A stretch of 64,000 bases of DNA from Polynucleobacter sp. UB-Tiil-W10 (GCF_018881605.1 NZ_JACVPZ010000001.1:124001-188000), one strand, 5' to 3'. Shown: positions 8,779 through 18,753, counted from the first letter of the stretch. Program-made: numbers and translations. The notes: a model not told the origin generated them from the sequence alone.

Positions 8779-10107
8779 TTACCGATGCCGCCTACGTCGA
8801 CTGATCACCACGAAAATAATAGCAATTAAGGGGGCTGCTACGGCAGCAATAATCTCTGGGTGGATATCAAGCCCAGCTTCTTTGCCACCTTTAACGATAT
8901 ATGCCAATAAACCAACCGCATAATAAGTTAAGACCAATACCGACAAACTTTCAACCGTCTCTTGTAGTCTAAGCTGCAATCTAGCCCGTTGATCCATGCT
9001 AGCTAGTAATTTTTGCGTTTGCTCCTCATTCACAAACTCAATACGCGTTCTGAGGGTTTGCGTGGTCCTAGAAATACGGTCAGATAATTCTCGCAAACGT
9101 CGTTGCGTCCAGATACAAGTTCCCATGGCAGGTTGAAAACGCCGATCCATAAACTCAGATAATGTTTGCACCCCTGGAATTGATGACTCACTTAACTCCA
9201 GCAAATTTTTTGACAGGAGCTGACTATAGGCCTCTGATGCAGTAAATCGAAGTCCGTATCCTGATATCCATTGTTCAATGCGAGAGGCCAAACGAGAAAG
9301 CTCTTCTAGAAAAATCCCGTCATTTTTAGTATTCACACCTGACTCTGCCTGAAGCTGAGATATCTTTTCAGATAGAGCGGCTAATTCAGACTCTGCCTCC
9401 CTTAAGGGTAGGGAAAGACTTTTAGCCACAGGAAATGAAACCATGGCAACCATGCGGTAAGTTTCAGCCTCCGCCAGTGCCCTAGCTACCCGCCCTAACT
9501 GCCTTGATCCCAATAAGTCATGGGGCATAAAAAAGGAGATAAACCCATCTTGATCTAGCTGAAGGTCAGTCCATAACTGAGCCCTTTTACTAGAGAGGAT
9601 ATAGCTACCCAAAACGGTATTGCCGTTAAAAATTTCAGACACTTCTTGTGCATCAGAAATCAGTGGTCGATGCTCAAATACCAAATCTAAGGCAGAAATT
9701 CTTTGCCCGCCAGCTTCAGAAATCGTTGAGCAACCCAAGCTCTTGAATAGCGAATCTAATTCACGCTCAATTTCCAATCTCGACTTTAGTAAAGGCTCGT
9801 TAGTCTTTTGCTTGTTATGAACAATTACCGCAATGGTTGCAAATTCCCCATGCAGCTCCCACTTCACCAAAACCCTCTCCGGTTCTGGAGCTAAAGTCAG
9901 AGTCATAAAAGAGTGGTCGTCTCGATTAGGGGTGCACCCTAATGCACTGCTAAGCCTTTGAACCCACTGTAACTGCTGTTTACGAGCACTAGCATCCAAT
10001 AGAAAGGATTGTGATATCACTCTTTCATTTGGCCATAGTGGAATTGGAGGTCGAGCATGAACTTCTTCATGCAAGATTAATCTAGAAGGATGATCGTAAG
10101 GTCTCAT
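8779..10107 (-). CDS. DUF3422 family membrane protein
   Basis: This 442-aa protein begins with the family signature HPSRLILHEEVHARPP. The long middle is helical with coiled-coil character (about residues 230-260 and 330-390). Two hydrophobic helices near the C-terminus (about 385-405 and 415-435) are followed by a basic end (SRRRRHR). The function is unknown. The topology suggests a cytoplasmic head anchored in the inner membrane, somewhat like CorA-type proteins, though I see no GMN motif. It may share a transcript with the TAXI-type gene upstream, 68 bp away. Confidence 0.85.
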   Translation of the reverse strand: MRPYDHPSRLILHEEVHARPPIPLWPNERVISQSFLLDASARKQQLQWVQRLSSALGCTPNRDDHSFMTLTLAPEPERVLVKWELHGEFATIAVIVHNKQKTNEPLLKSRLEIERELDSLFKSLGCSTISEAGGQRISALDLVFEHRPLISDAQEVSEIFNGNTVLGSYILSSKRAQLWTDLQLDQDGFISFFMPHDLLGSRQLGRVARALAEAETYRMVAMVSFPVAKSLSLPLREAESELAALSEKISQLQAESGVNTKNDGIFLEELSRLASRIEQWISGYGLRFTASEAYSQLLSKNLLELSESSIPGVQTLSEFMDRRFQPAMGTCIWTQRRLRELSDRISRTTQTLRTRIEFVNEEQTQKLLASMDQRARLQLRLQETVESLSVLVLTYYAVGLLAYIVKGGKEAGLDIHPEIIAAVAAPLIAIIFVVISRRRRHR

Positions 10108-10175
10108 AAAAGGATATTAATCTTTCAATTCATTTAGATCATATACCCAAGCCATATTCAACCAAGGCAATGAAT

Positions 10176-11588
10176 TTAATAAGGTTTATTGGTATTTATA
10201 TCCTCAGATTGATAGGGGTGCATCCCCCTATTTAAGCAATTACGCACATAGTCAATGCTAGTGCGCAAGGAATAGTAATCGCTGGAGAGACGTCTTGAGA
10301 TCTGGATATTTAAGGCTTGGAACTCTAGAAGATCTAACTTCTTCAGATATTCATCCCTCATGTTGGGGTTAAAGTTTGTAAGCCACTCTTGCTCATACCC
10401 TCTTAAAGTCCCGTACAGTCGGGTAATCTTGTTTTGCATACGCCTTGCACGAAAACTAGGCAAAGCTTGCAAGATAGGATAAGCAAGAATACAGAATGGC
10501 AGCAATATGAAAACAAGTCGATTAATGAATTCTGCCAACCAGAATGGCACATAATTTGATAAGAGCGGATATCGATTATTTTCATAGTGCACTGCTATAG
10601 GACTATCTGGCAAGACCGAATCCTTGAAGGAGGGAAACTCACCACGCTCTGCAAAGAATGATCCACGTCCATTGATTTCACGAGCAGCCTCTAGGAATAA
10701 AAATTGAATTGCTGGATGCATGCGATCATCTACTAATAAATTCGTAGTAGTAGCAAGTAACTTTATATCTTGAGGTGGGAAATTTCGGTTCAGATCAAAT
10801 GAGCCTTGGGGTACTTGCAAAATATGCATATACGGAATGATTTTGGCATAAGCCTCTGCACGCTTAAAGGTAACTAAATGAATAGCCGGATCATTTAGCA
10901 AGGTCTGAACATTTGGAGCGTCATAGGCGTCAACGATAAAAGTACCATCAATCGCCCCGTCTTTCAAAGCCTTTACTGCCTCTGCCCCTGGCAAATTCAC
11001 AAAGTGGGGAAGATGCTCAAATCCGGATACCTCCAAAATCTTCATTGCTTGCGCATAGGTACCGCTGCCCTTAATGCCAACAGAGATTGTTTTGGAGGTA
11101 AAGTATTTGAAGTCGCCTCTATGCGCCTCTAAATCACCATTCTTCACTTCTGGGCCACGATAAAAAAACCAGACTGGATCGTAAGCAATCGCACCAAGAG
11201 ATTGAACCCCCTTTATATCGCTGCCGTGAACGATTCCTGCCTGAACAAAAGCAGCCTGCACAGGATCATTACGATCAACTAGGTGATCGATATTTTCTTG
11301 GGCACCCAAAGTGCTAACGAGTTCTAGAGTGACGCCCTTCTTTGCAAAATATTCGGCATATTTTTTTCCAAGCGCCTCGTATGAGCCACCAGCTGATCCA
11401 GTGGCTAATTGAACGCGACTTGGAGGTGGTGGATCTGCATACCACCAGATACCCATTAGGATCAATAACAAGAGAATGAGGAGTGGCCATGCTTCTTGTA
11501 AAAATTGGGTAAAGTCAGCCCACTTCTCCTGAACAGTCTCAGAAATACCCAAGTACGTCTCTTGAAGGTCTTGTTTAAAGCTTCCCAT
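10176..11588 (-). CDS. TAXI-family TRAP solute-binding-like protein with membrane anchors
   Basis: The central part (about residues 60-330) is a TAXI solute-binding domain, with ATGSAGGSYEALGKKYA and the IKGSGTYAQAMKILE block. The protein is odd at both ends. Residues about 30-50 form an uncleaved-looking transmembrane helix, and after the receptor domain comes another membrane segment (about 350-370) and a roughly 100-residue helical cytoplasmic tail. Ordinary TAXI receptors are secreted proteins of about 320 aa; this one has 470. No TRAP permease gene lies near. It may sense a ligand or work with an unlinked permease. Confidence 0.85.
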   Translation of the reverse strand: MGSFKQDLQETYLGISETVQEKWADFTQFLQEAWPLLILLLLILMGIWWYADPPPPSRVQLATGSAGGSYEALGKKYAEYFAKKGVTLELVSTLGAQENIDHLVDRNDPVQAAFVQAGIVHGSDIKGVQSLGAIAYDPVWFFYRGPEVKNGDLEAHRGDFKYFTSKTISVGIKGSGTYAQAMKILEVSGFEHLPHFVNLPGAEAVKALKDGAIDGTFIVDAYDAPNVQTLLNDPAIHLVTFKRAEAYAKIIPYMHILQVPQGSFDLNRNFPPQDIKLLATTTNLLVDDRMHPAIQFLFLEAAREINGRGSFFAERGEFPSFKDSVLPDSPIAVHYENNRYPLLSNYVPFWLAEFINRLVFILLPFCILAYPILQALPSFRARRMQNKITRLYGTLRGYEQEWLTNFNPNMRDEYLKKLDLLEFQALNIQISRRLSSDYYSLRTSIDYVRNCLNRGMHPYQSEDINTNKPY

Positions 11589-11680
11589 GCGCTACCGATC
11601 AGCAAAGTTCATTAACACCAATAATAATGATAATGTGCTTATTCTGATTCCTTTAATGCACTTTTGAATACCCTGAAAAC

Positions 11681-12382
11681 ATGATAACCCTTAGAAAATC
11701 CCAGGAACGCGGCTATGCCGATCATGGCTGGCTTAAAAGCTTTCACTCCTTTTCATTTGCCGGCTACCATGACCCTCGCTTTATGGGTTGGGGGAACCTG
11801 CGCGTCATTAACGAGGATCGGGTGGCTGCTGGAATGGGTTTTGGCAAGCACAGCCATCGCAATATGGAGATTATTAGTTACGTACTGTCTGGAGAGCTGG
11901 CACACGAAGATAGCATAGGAAATGTCAAAGGAATCCCGCCAGGAGATGTCCAACGCATGAGCGCAGGTAGCGGAGTAACTCATAGTGAGTTCAATCATGC
12001 TAAAGATCAAACAACCCATTTTTTACAAATCTGGATAGAGCCTAATGTTTCCGAGATTGATCCTAGCTACGAACAACAATCTATCCCTGAAATAGAAAAA
12101 GATGGCAAGTTGCGCATCATCGCATCCCCAACTGGGGGTGATGGTGCCGTGAAAATTCACGCTGATGCAACCATATATGCTGGACTTTTTAATGGGACTC
12201 AAACTGCCACAGTACAGCTTGACCCAAAACGAAAAGCCTATGCTCACCTCATTCGCGGAGCCATCACGATCAATGGTCAAAAATTGGCTGCTGGAGATGC
12301 CCTTCTCATTGAGAATGAAACCAAGCTAGAAATCAATAATGGCGTAGATGCAGAAGTGCTGATTTTTGACTTGAGTCATTAA
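11681..12382 (+). CDS. Pirin family protein, YhhW-like
   Basis: This is a bicupin of 233 aa. The metal ligands are in place: H57 and H59 in GKHSHRNMEII, H101 and E103 in GVTHSEF, the same positions as in E. coli YhhW, which has quercetin 2,3-dioxygenase activity in vitro. The start shows the family block SFHSFSFAGYHDP. The physiological substrate is unknown. It stands alone, divergent from the TAXI-type gene and 53 bp before the dehydratase gene. Confidence 0.9.
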   Translation: MITLRKSQERGYADHGWLKSFHSFSFAGYHDPRFMGWGNLRVINEDRVAAGMGFGKHSHRNMEIISYVLSGELAHEDSIGNVKGIPPGDVQRMSAGSGVTHSEFNHAKDQTTHFLQIWIEPNVSEIDPSYEQQSIPEIEKDGKLRIIASPTGGDGAVKIHADATIYAGLFNGTQTATVQLDPKRKAYAHLIRGAITINGQKLAAGDALLIENETKLEINNGVDAEVLIFDLSH

Positions 12383-12435
12383 TTATTTCCTAGCTTAAGC
12401 ATACGATCTGGCATCACCCTTAAATCTTAAAGCTC

Positions 12436-13983
12436 ATGATTGAAACTTCTGGCAAGAAACTAGCCGGTCCGATTATTCGACTGCATCCAAATGACAATAT
12501 CGTAGTTGCTCGAGTGGACATTGGTATTGGCGCCGAAGTTCCTAGCGAGAATTTCACGAGCCGCAGCCAAGTACCTGCAGGTTACAAAATTGCCGCCAAG
12601 AAAATTCTTAAGGGTGAGCCCATCCTAAAATATAACGTGACGGTGGGTTTTGCTAATACCGATATTGATGCGGGAACGATGGTGCATAGTCACAATACTG
12701 AGTTCAGAGAGTTTGATCGTGACTATGCTTACGCGAGCGAATACAAACCAACCGAACTCTTACCCGAATTAGAGCGCGCCACCTTTCAGGGATATGTTCG
12801 AGCCAATGGAAAAGTTGGCACGCGTAATTTCATTGGCATTCTTTCCACAGTGAACTGCTCAGCAACAGTAGTGAACAGGATTGCGGATTGGTTTACACCA
12901 GAACGACTGAAAGAATTTCCCAATATCGATGGTGTGGTGGCATTTAGCCATGACATCGGTTGTGGCATGGAAATGAGTGGCGAACCTATGGAACTACTGC
13001 GCCGTACTATGGCAGGCTATGCTCGCCACCCTAACCTTGCTGCGGCGCTGATTGTTGGATTAGGCTGTGAACGCAATCAACTCAAAGGTTTGATGGAGCA
13101 GGAAGACCTAGTTGAAGGAAATACTCTGCATACCTTCATCATGCAAGAATCCGGCGGCACACGCAAAACCATTGAGGCTGGCATAGAGGCTGTTAAGGCA
13201 CTGCTTCCAGCAGCAAACAAAGTAAAACGTGAAACGGTTGCTGCAAGTCACTTATGTGTTGGCTTGCAATGTGGGGGATCTGACGGCTTTTCATCAATCA
13301 CCGCTAACCCCGCCTTAGGAGCGGCGATCGATATTTTGTCCCGCCATGGTGGTACGGGAATTCTTTCAGAGACACCGGAGATTTATGGGGTTGAACACAC
13401 CCTGACCCGTCGAGCAGTAAATAAAACGGTAGGTGAAAAACTCATTAAGCGGATTCGCTGGTGGAAAGATGAATACTCCGTTGGCAGAGATGTACAAATT
13501 AATGGGCAAGTAAGTCCCGGCAATCAAATTGGTGGCTTAGCCAATATTTTTGAAAAATCCCTTGGATCTTCCATGAAGGGTGGGACAGGCCCTCTGATGG
13601 AGGTCTATCAATATGCTGAGCCCGTAAGTACCAAAGGCTTTGTGTTCATGGACACCCCAGGATTTGACCCCGTATCAGCAACCGGCCAAATCGCCGGGGG
13701 CGCCAATCTGATCGCCTTCACTACAGGCCGCGGCTCCATGTTTGGCTCCAAGCCAGCGCCTTGTATCAAGCTAGCCACTAATACGCCGATGTATCAACGC
13801 CTTACAGAGGATATGGACATTAATTGCGGAGAGATTTTGGATGGCACAGTCTCCGTCCAGGAGATGGGACAGCAGATATTTGAGTTATTCCTCCGCACCG
13901 CCTCTGGCGAACCTTCCAAAAGCGAACTCCTTGGTCTAGGAGACTATGAATTTGTTCCCTGGCAAATTGGGGTAATGAGCTAA
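12436..13983 (+). CDS. UxaA/GarD family (altronate/galactarate-type) dehydratase
   Basis: This 515-aa protein has an N-terminal SAF domain (about 1-110) fused to the UxaA catalytic domain. Conserved cysteine and acidic blocks are visible: NCSATVVNRIA, HDIGCGMEM, GLGCERNQ and GLQCGGSDGFSSITANP. The family removes water from altronate, galactarate or related sugar acids to give 2-keto-3-deoxy acids, with iron or another metal. None of the other uronate or aldarate genes are nearby, so the substrate is unassigned. It is unrelated in function to its pirin and CbpA neighbours as far as can be seen. Confidence 0.88.
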   Translation: MIETSGKKLAGPIIRLHPNDNIVVARVDIGIGAEVPSENFTSRSQVPAGYKIAAKKILKGEPILKYNVTVGFANTDIDAGTMVHSHNTEFREFDRDYAYASEYKPTELLPELERATFQGYVRANGKVGTRNFIGILSTVNCSATVVNRIADWFTPERLKEFPNIDGVVAFSHDIGCGMEMSGEPMELLRRTMAGYARHPNLAAALIVGLGCERNQLKGLMEQEDLVEGNTLHTFIMQESGGTRKTIEAGIEAVKALLPAANKVKRETVAASHLCVGLQCGGSDGFSSITANPALGAAIDILSRHGGTGILSETPEIYGVEHTLTRRAVNKTVGEKLIKRIRWWKDEYSVGRDVQINGQVSPGNQIGGLANIFEKSLGSSMKGGTGPLMEVYQYAEPVSTKGFVFMDTPGFDPVSATGQIAGGANLIAFTTGRGSMFGSKPAPCIKLATNTPMYQRLTEDMDINCGEILDGTVSVQEMGQQIFELFLRTASGEPSKSELLGLGDYEFVPWQIGVMS

Positions 13984-14044
13984 GAGAACTGTAGAATTAA
14001 TCCTATTAGCTCAACCCAGACTGAAACGAAACTGAAACAGGCTT

Positions 14045-15025
14045 ATGAAATTTAGGGATTACTACGAAACACTCGGTGTTGCTCGCGGCGCTACTGAAGC
14101 TGAGATTAAATCAGCCTATCGCAAAATGGCCCGCAAATTCCATCCAGACGTAAACAAAGAATCTGGCGCTGAAGAGCAGTTCAAGCAAATCGGCGAAGCT
14201 TATGCCGTTTTAAAAGATACCGAGAAACGCGCAGCCTACGATCGATTTGGCGAGAACTGGAAAAACGGTCAAGACTTTACCCCTCCCCCAAATTGGAATG
14301 AAGGCTTTGAATATTCCGATGGTGGATTTGGCGGTGGTCACCCAGGTTATGGCGGTGGGTTTGAGGGTGATCAAAGCGAATTCTTTGAATCTCTATTTGG
14401 CAGAGGCAAACATCGCCAAGGTGGACGCAGTGGTAATGCTCGACAGGGCATGAACTTCAAAGGACAAGATCATCATGCCAAAATTTTGATTGATCTGGCT
14501 GATGCTTATAACGGTGCCAAGCGTACGATTGCACTGCATATGCCTACGCAAGATGCGAATGGTCATGTCAGTACACAAGAGCGCAAATTAGATGTGAGCA
14601 TTCCTAAGGGCATTAAGTCTGGACAAAATCTGCGACTCTCTGGACAAGGTGGTCCTGGTGTTGGTGAAGGTCCTGCTGGCGACCTTTATCTAGAAATTGA
14701 TTTCCACCCTAACCCCATTTATCGTATTGAAGGAAAGGATGTCTTCATTGATATTCCTTTAGCACCTTGGGAGGCTGCTCTGGGAACAACAGTCAATGTT
14801 CCCACTCCAGCAGGCAGCACTTTGGAATTAAAGATTCCAGCAGGCACATTAGCGGGTCGCAAAATGCGACTCAAAGGTAAAGGTATTCCCAGTGCGGAAC
14901 CTGGCGATCTTTATGTTGTCCCTACTATCGCTTTACCACCAGCCGATACTGATGCCCATAAAGAAGCCTATCAAACCTTTGAGAAAGCTTTTGATTTCAA
15001 CCCCAGAACTCACTTGAAGGGATGA
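14045..15025 (+). CDS. cbpA: Curved DNA-binding protein / DnaJ-type co-chaperone
   Basis: This is a 326-aa type II J protein. The J domain covers residues 4-70 with HPD at 33-35. A Gly/Phe-rich linker (about 88-130) and two C-terminal substrate-binding beta domains follow. The CxxCxGxG zinc repeats of DnaJ are absent, as expected for CbpA. It stimulates DnaK ATPase, and E. coli CbpA also binds curved DNA. Its TGA overlaps the ATG of the inhibitor gene cbpM, giving the standard cbpAM pair. Confidence 0.93.
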   Translation: MKFRDYYETLGVARGATEAEIKSAYRKMARKFHPDVNKESGAEEQFKQIGEAYAVLKDTEKRAAYDRFGENWKNGQDFTPPPNWNEGFEYSDGGFGGGHPGYGGGFEGDQSEFFESLFGRGKHRQGGRSGNARQGMNFKGQDHHAKILIDLADAYNGAKRTIALHMPTQDANGHVSTQERKLDVSIPKGIKSGQNLRLSGQGGPGVGEGPAGDLYLEIDFHPNPIYRIEGKDVFIDIPLAPWEAALGTTVNVPTPAGSTLELKIPAGTLAGRKMRLKGKGIPSAEPGDLYVVPTIALPPADTDAHKEAYQTFEKAFDFNPRTHLKG

Positions 15026-15339
15026 TCGAGATGACACAAACCAATATCACTTGGATTGAAGGCAGCGTCGTAGAGAATGAAGTTCATATGACGATTGTGG
15101 AACTCTCTCACGCCTCGCGCACGCCGGAAGATCTCATCATGACCTGGGTTTCAGAAGGAGTGCTCAGTCCAGTTGGATCATCGCCAGAAGATTGGCGCTT
15201 TAGTGGTGATTCCTTGAGAAGAGCGAAAACTGCAGCGCACCTGACACATGATCTTGAGTTAAATGTACCTGGCGTTGCACTCGCACTAGACCTACTCGAT
15301 GAAATTGCCCAGTTGCGCGCCCGCCTACCGCGCAACTAG
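15022..15339 (+). CDS. cbpM: Chaperone modulator CbpM
   Basis: This is a small MerR-HTH-like protein of up to 105 aa that binds the J domain of CbpA and blocks its co-chaperone and DNA-binding activity. The blocks WVSEGVLSP and WRFSGDSLRRAKTAAHL fit the family. The first ATG overlaps the cbpA stop by four bases, but AAGGG lies directly against it. The ATG three codons later (15031) has that same site at a proper 9-base spacing and may be the real start. Production is coupled to cbpA either way. Confidence 0.88.
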   Translation: MIEMTQTNITWIEGSVVENEVHMTIVELSHASRTPEDLIMTWVSEGVLSPVGSSPEDWRFSGDSLRRAKTAAHLTHDLELNVPGVALALDLLDEIAQLRARLPRN

Positions 15340-15348
15340 ACTTTTACA

Positions 15349-17289
15349 TTAAGATTCTGAACGACTTAAAAGCTGCTCCCAACGTTGCAGCTTTTGATCT
15401 AATTGAGCAGTAATTTCGCTTAGGCGGGCTTGCATACTTGCCGCCAACTCAGGTTCATTTTTATACAAATCTGGGTTGCTCATGGCAATACCAATATCAG
15501 CCTGCTCTGTTTCCAGGACTTCAATCTGCAATGGCAAAGCCTCTAGCTCCTGACGTTCCTTGCCATTAAGCTTTTGAACGCCGTTCTTGGTTGCTGGCTT
15601 GTCTTCCTTCTTAGCCTCAGACTTCACTTCAGCCTTTACCTCTGCTTTAGGTTCGGATTTTTCTATCGACTTTGGATTAGCATTCGCGGCGCGAATTTTA
15701 TCTGAGCGTGCCTTCTGGATTTTCCAATCCTCGTAACCGCCTTCGTATTCACGCCAGAAACCATCACCCTCATTCGCAATAATGCTCGTGACAACGTTAT
15801 CCAAGAAATAGCGATCATGGCTTACGAGGAAAACAGTACCCTTGTAATCTTGCAAAAGTTGCTCGAGCAAATCTAAGGTATCAATATCCAAGTCATTTGT
15901 TGGCTCATCCAAGACTAAAACGTTTGCTGGGCGCGCAAACAAGCGAGCCAACAGTAAACGATTGCGCTCTCCGCCGGAAAGCGTACTCACAGGAGAATTT
16001 GTTCTCTCAGGAGCAAATAAGAAATCACTCAAATAACTCTTCACATGCTTTTTATTGCCGTTGATTTCTATCCATTCGCTGCCAGGACTAATGTAATCTT
16101 CCAATGAGGCATTGAGATCTAACCCTTCACGCATTTGATCAAAGTAAGCTACTTCAATACGAGTGCCCATAGTTGCAGTGCCAGAGTCCGGAGCAATCGT
16201 ACCCAGTATTAATTTGAGTAAGGTTGTCTTACCTGCACCGTTGGGGCCTAGTAGACCTACCTTATCACCGCGCAAAATCGTTGCCGTGAAATCTTTCACA
16301 ATCGGACGATCATAAGTCTTGCTGACGTTTTGGAGATCGGCCACAATCTTGCCGCTACGGTCTCCAGCAGAAACTGCCAATTTCACTTGCCCCATCGCAT
16401 CTCTGCGCTCGGCACGGCTACTACGTAAATTTTCTAAGCGGGCAATTCTGGCAACACTTCGAGTACGACGTGCCTCAACTCCTTTACGTATCCACACCTC
16501 TTCTTGCGCCAATAACTTATCGGCACGGGCATTGGCTAAAGATTCAGAGTTAAGCTCTTGCTCTTTCAAAACTTCATACTGAGTAAAGTTTCCGGGGTAG
16601 CTCCGTAAAATGCCGCGATCCAACTCTACAATTTGGGTGCAAACGTTATCCAAGAAGGCGCGGTCATGGGTAATCAAAATGACTGAGCCCTGATATTCCT
16701 TGAGTAACTCCTCTAACCAAGCAATTGAGTCCAAATCCAAATGGTTGGTTGGCTCATCCAACAGCAGTACGTCTGGCATCTCGACCAAAGCGCGTGCTAA
16801 TGCAACCCGTTTTTTTGTGCCGCCAGAAAGTGTATTGATCTTGAGATCTGCTTCGAGATGCAGGCGATCTAAAGTTTCATGAACGCGTTGCTCCCAATTC
16901 CAGCCACTCAATGCCTCTAATTGTGACTGCACTTCGTCCAAGCGATGATGGGAGGCATCGTCCCATTCGCCAACGCTAAGAGCTTCATACTCCTCACGTA
17001 AGGCCTTAGCTTGGGCAACACCCTTGGAGACCGCCTCAAAAATAGTTTCTTCCGCTTCAAAAATAGGCTCCTGAGGAACGTAGGCAATCCTCAAGCCTTG
17101 CTGATATTGCAGCAACCCATCATCCAATTTTTCGATGCCGGCCATTATCTTCAATAAAGAAGATTTGCCAGTGCCATTACGGCCAATTAAGCCAACACGT
17201 TCACCCGATTCGAGTGAAAAAGCGGTGTTTGCGAGGAGGTCAACGTGGCCAAAAGCCAGTTTTGCATCAGTGAGTACGATTAAAGCCAT
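15349..17289 (-). CDS. uup: ABC-F ATPase, Uup type
   Basis: This is a 646-aa soluble twin ATPase. Cassette 1 has GRNGTGKSS, LSGGTKKRVALAR and LLLDEPTNHLD. Cassette 2 has GPNGAGKTT, LSGGERNRLLLAR and LVLDEPTNDLD. After a Lys/Glu/Ala-rich linker (about 540-580) comes a C-terminal coiled coil (about 585-645), which in Uup binds DNA. ABC-F proteins act on ribosomes or, for Uup, also affect transposon excision and replication-fork structures. It stands alone and converges with cbpM. Confidence 0.92.
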   Translation of the reverse strand: MALIVLTDAKLAFGHVDLLANTAFSLESGERVGLIGRNGTGKSSLLKIMAGIEKLDDGLLQYQQGLRIAYVPQEPIFEAEETIFEAVSKGVAQAKALREEYEALSVGEWDDASHHRLDEVQSQLEALSGWNWEQRVHETLDRLHLEADLKINTLSGGTKKRVALARALVEMPDVLLLDEPTNHLDLDSIAWLEELLKEYQGSVILITHDRAFLDNVCTQIVELDRGILRSYPGNFTQYEVLKEQELNSESLANARADKLLAQEEVWIRKGVEARRTRSVARIARLENLRSSRAERRDAMGQVKLAVSAGDRSGKIVADLQNVSKTYDRPIVKDFTATILRGDKVGLLGPNGAGKTTLLKLILGTIAPDSGTATMGTRIEVAYFDQMREGLDLNASLEDYISPGSEWIEINGNKKHVKSYLSDFLFAPERTNSPVSTLSGGERNRLLLARLFARPANVLVLDEPTNDLDIDTLDLLEQLLQDYKGTVFLVSHDRYFLDNVVTSIIANEGDGFWREYEGGYEDWKIQKARSDKIRAANANPKSIEKSEPKAEVKAEVKSEAKKEDKPATKNGVQKLNGKERQELEALPLQIEVLETEQADIGIAMSNPDLYKNEPELAASMQARLSEITAQLDQKLQRWEQLLSRSES

Positions 17290-17356
17290 GGCGACATTAT
17301 CGTCACTTCCCCAAAAGAGGAGATATTTTCATCAATATCTGCGAGACTAGCTACCT

Positions 17357-17953
17357 ATGGTTTGCAAACTAACACCCTCTGCGCCCCGCCTGATCCTCTT
17401 TGCAGGACATGCCGGTACCGGCAAATCGACTTTGGCTAAAAGGGCTCTGCCTTTGCTAATTGAAAAAACAGGGGAAGATTTTTTCTTTCTAGACAAAGAC
17501 ACTGCCTATGGCGCCTTTAGCGCCCATGTCATGAAACTGACGACCCAGAATCCCAATGACCGTGATAGCCCCTATTACCTCAAAAACCTTCGAGATTGGG
17601 AATACCAGGGCCTCATTGATATTGCTAGAGAGAACTTACGCCTCGGCGTGAATGTGATTTTGGTAGGTCCATTCTCTAAAGAGATTCAGAGCGGGAGAAT
17701 GTTTGACCCCCAAAAGCTTGGGGTGCCTCCACAAACATCCATTCAGATTGCCTGGATTGATTTAGAGGAAACAGAAGCTAGAAAACGGATGGAAAAACGA
17801 GCCGACCCTAGGGATGAATGGAAACTTGCTCACTGGGATCAATATGCCAAACGCAGAACAGAGCCGCCAATCCATTTTGCTTTACACCGTTTTGATAACT
17901 TCTCTTTTACAGAAGTAGCGTTTACAAAGCTGATTGACGACTTGGCGCCATAA
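17357..17953 (+). CDS. P-loop kinase-like ATP-binding protein
   Basis: This 198-aa protein has a Walker A motif GHAGTGKST at residues 17-25, a conserved DKDTAYGAF segment and a later helical region rich in Arg and Glu (EETEARKRMEKRADPRDEW) resembling a lid. This is the layout of small AAA_33 / zeta-toxin-like or shikimate-kinase-like enzymes. The substrate is unknown. No antitoxin-like gene is adjacent, so I do not call it a toxin. It is convergent with ompW, sharing the terminator region. Confidence 0.8.
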   Translation: MVCKLTPSAPRLILFAGHAGTGKSTLAKRALPLLIEKTGEDFFFLDKDTAYGAFSAHVMKLTTQNPNDRDSPYYLKNLRDWEYQGLIDIARENLRLGVNVILVGPFSKEIQSGRMFDPQKLGVPPQTSIQIAWIDLEETEARKRMEKRADPRDEWKLAHWDQYAKRRTEPPIHFALHRFDNFSFTEVAFTKLIDDLAP

Positions 17954-17961
17954 CTGCGAAT

Positions 17962-17997
17962 CAAAAAAACAAAAAAATAGGGCTCCTAAGGAGCCCC
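17962..17997 (-). terminator. Rho-independent terminator of ompW
   Basis: A 7-bp GC-rich stem (GGGCTCC / GGAGCCC) with a 3-base loop is followed on the minus strand by a long run of T broken by one G. The T run exists only on that strand, so it ends ompW, not the kinase gene. Confidence 0.85.
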
Positions 17998-18022
17998 ATC
18001 TCAAGACCTAAGAACTGAATTC

Positions 18023-18688
18023 TTAGAACTTGTAAGTCACACCAACAGCAGGCATCCATGGGTTCAATGTCAGCTTGCCAATATTGCCTGTTGCTGCCAA
18101 AGCATTTTGACCAGTTACATTGGTGCTCATTGTGGCGTACTTAACATCCAAATTAAGACCCCAGTTTTTGTCGAGCATATAGTCAGCGCCTACTTGCCCT
18201 ACAAAGCCAACGCTATTTTGATCAACTGTCAAAACATTATTGTTTCCACCAACTGAGAAATTATTTCGATTGGAGAAGATTGTGTAATTAATACCAGCAC
18301 CGACGTATGGCTTGAATGCGCCCAATTCTGTAAAGTGGTATTGCAGTAACAATGAAGGAGGTAATGCTGTAATGGTACCTGTTGGGCCAGAAGTTAAATT
18401 GGAGTAGATATTTACGCGCTGTGGATAAGTCAATACCAACTCAGCCGCGATGTTCTTTGTAAAGAAATAGGAAATATCAAACTCAGGAATCCATTGATTT
18501 TTAGCGCGTACGTTGTTCTGTTGAACGCCTGCGCCTGCATAGCCGCCATTTGACTGGCCATTTTGCCAAAGCAAATCCACCGCGCGCACACGCACCATCC
18601 ATGGATTTTCTTCTGCTTGAGCTTGTGCTGCGATTGGGGCTAAGGATGCTACTGCAGCCATTGCTGCTACGAGTGTCTTAATACGCAT
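18023..18688 (-). CDS. ompW: OmpW family outer membrane protein
   Basis: This is a 221-aa eight-stranded barrel with a Sec signal ending AQAQA. The family start ENPWMVRVRA is present, and the C-terminus GVTYKF ends in Phe as needed for Bam insertion. OmpW makes a small hydrophobic channel in the outer membrane. AAGGT precedes the start. Two perfect FNR-type boxes lie upstream, which agrees with the known FNR control of ompW in E. coli. It is followed by its own terminator. Confidence 0.93.
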   Translation of the reverse strand: MRIKTLVAAMAAVASLAPIAAQAQAEENPWMVRVRAVDLLWQNGQSNGGYAGAGVQQNNVRAKNQWIPEFDISYFFTKNIAAELVLTYPQRVNIYSNLTSGPTGTITALPPSLLLQYHFTELGAFKPYVGAGINYTIFSNRNNFSVGGNNNVLTVDQNSVGFVGQVGADYMLDKNWGLNLDVKYATMSTNVTGQNALAATGNIGKLTLNPWMPAVGVTYKF

Positions 18689-18753
18689 GATGGTTTACCT
18701 TTTTGTTATCAATTTCGATGAGATCATTTTCGAATTGATGCAGGGGGCGCAAT

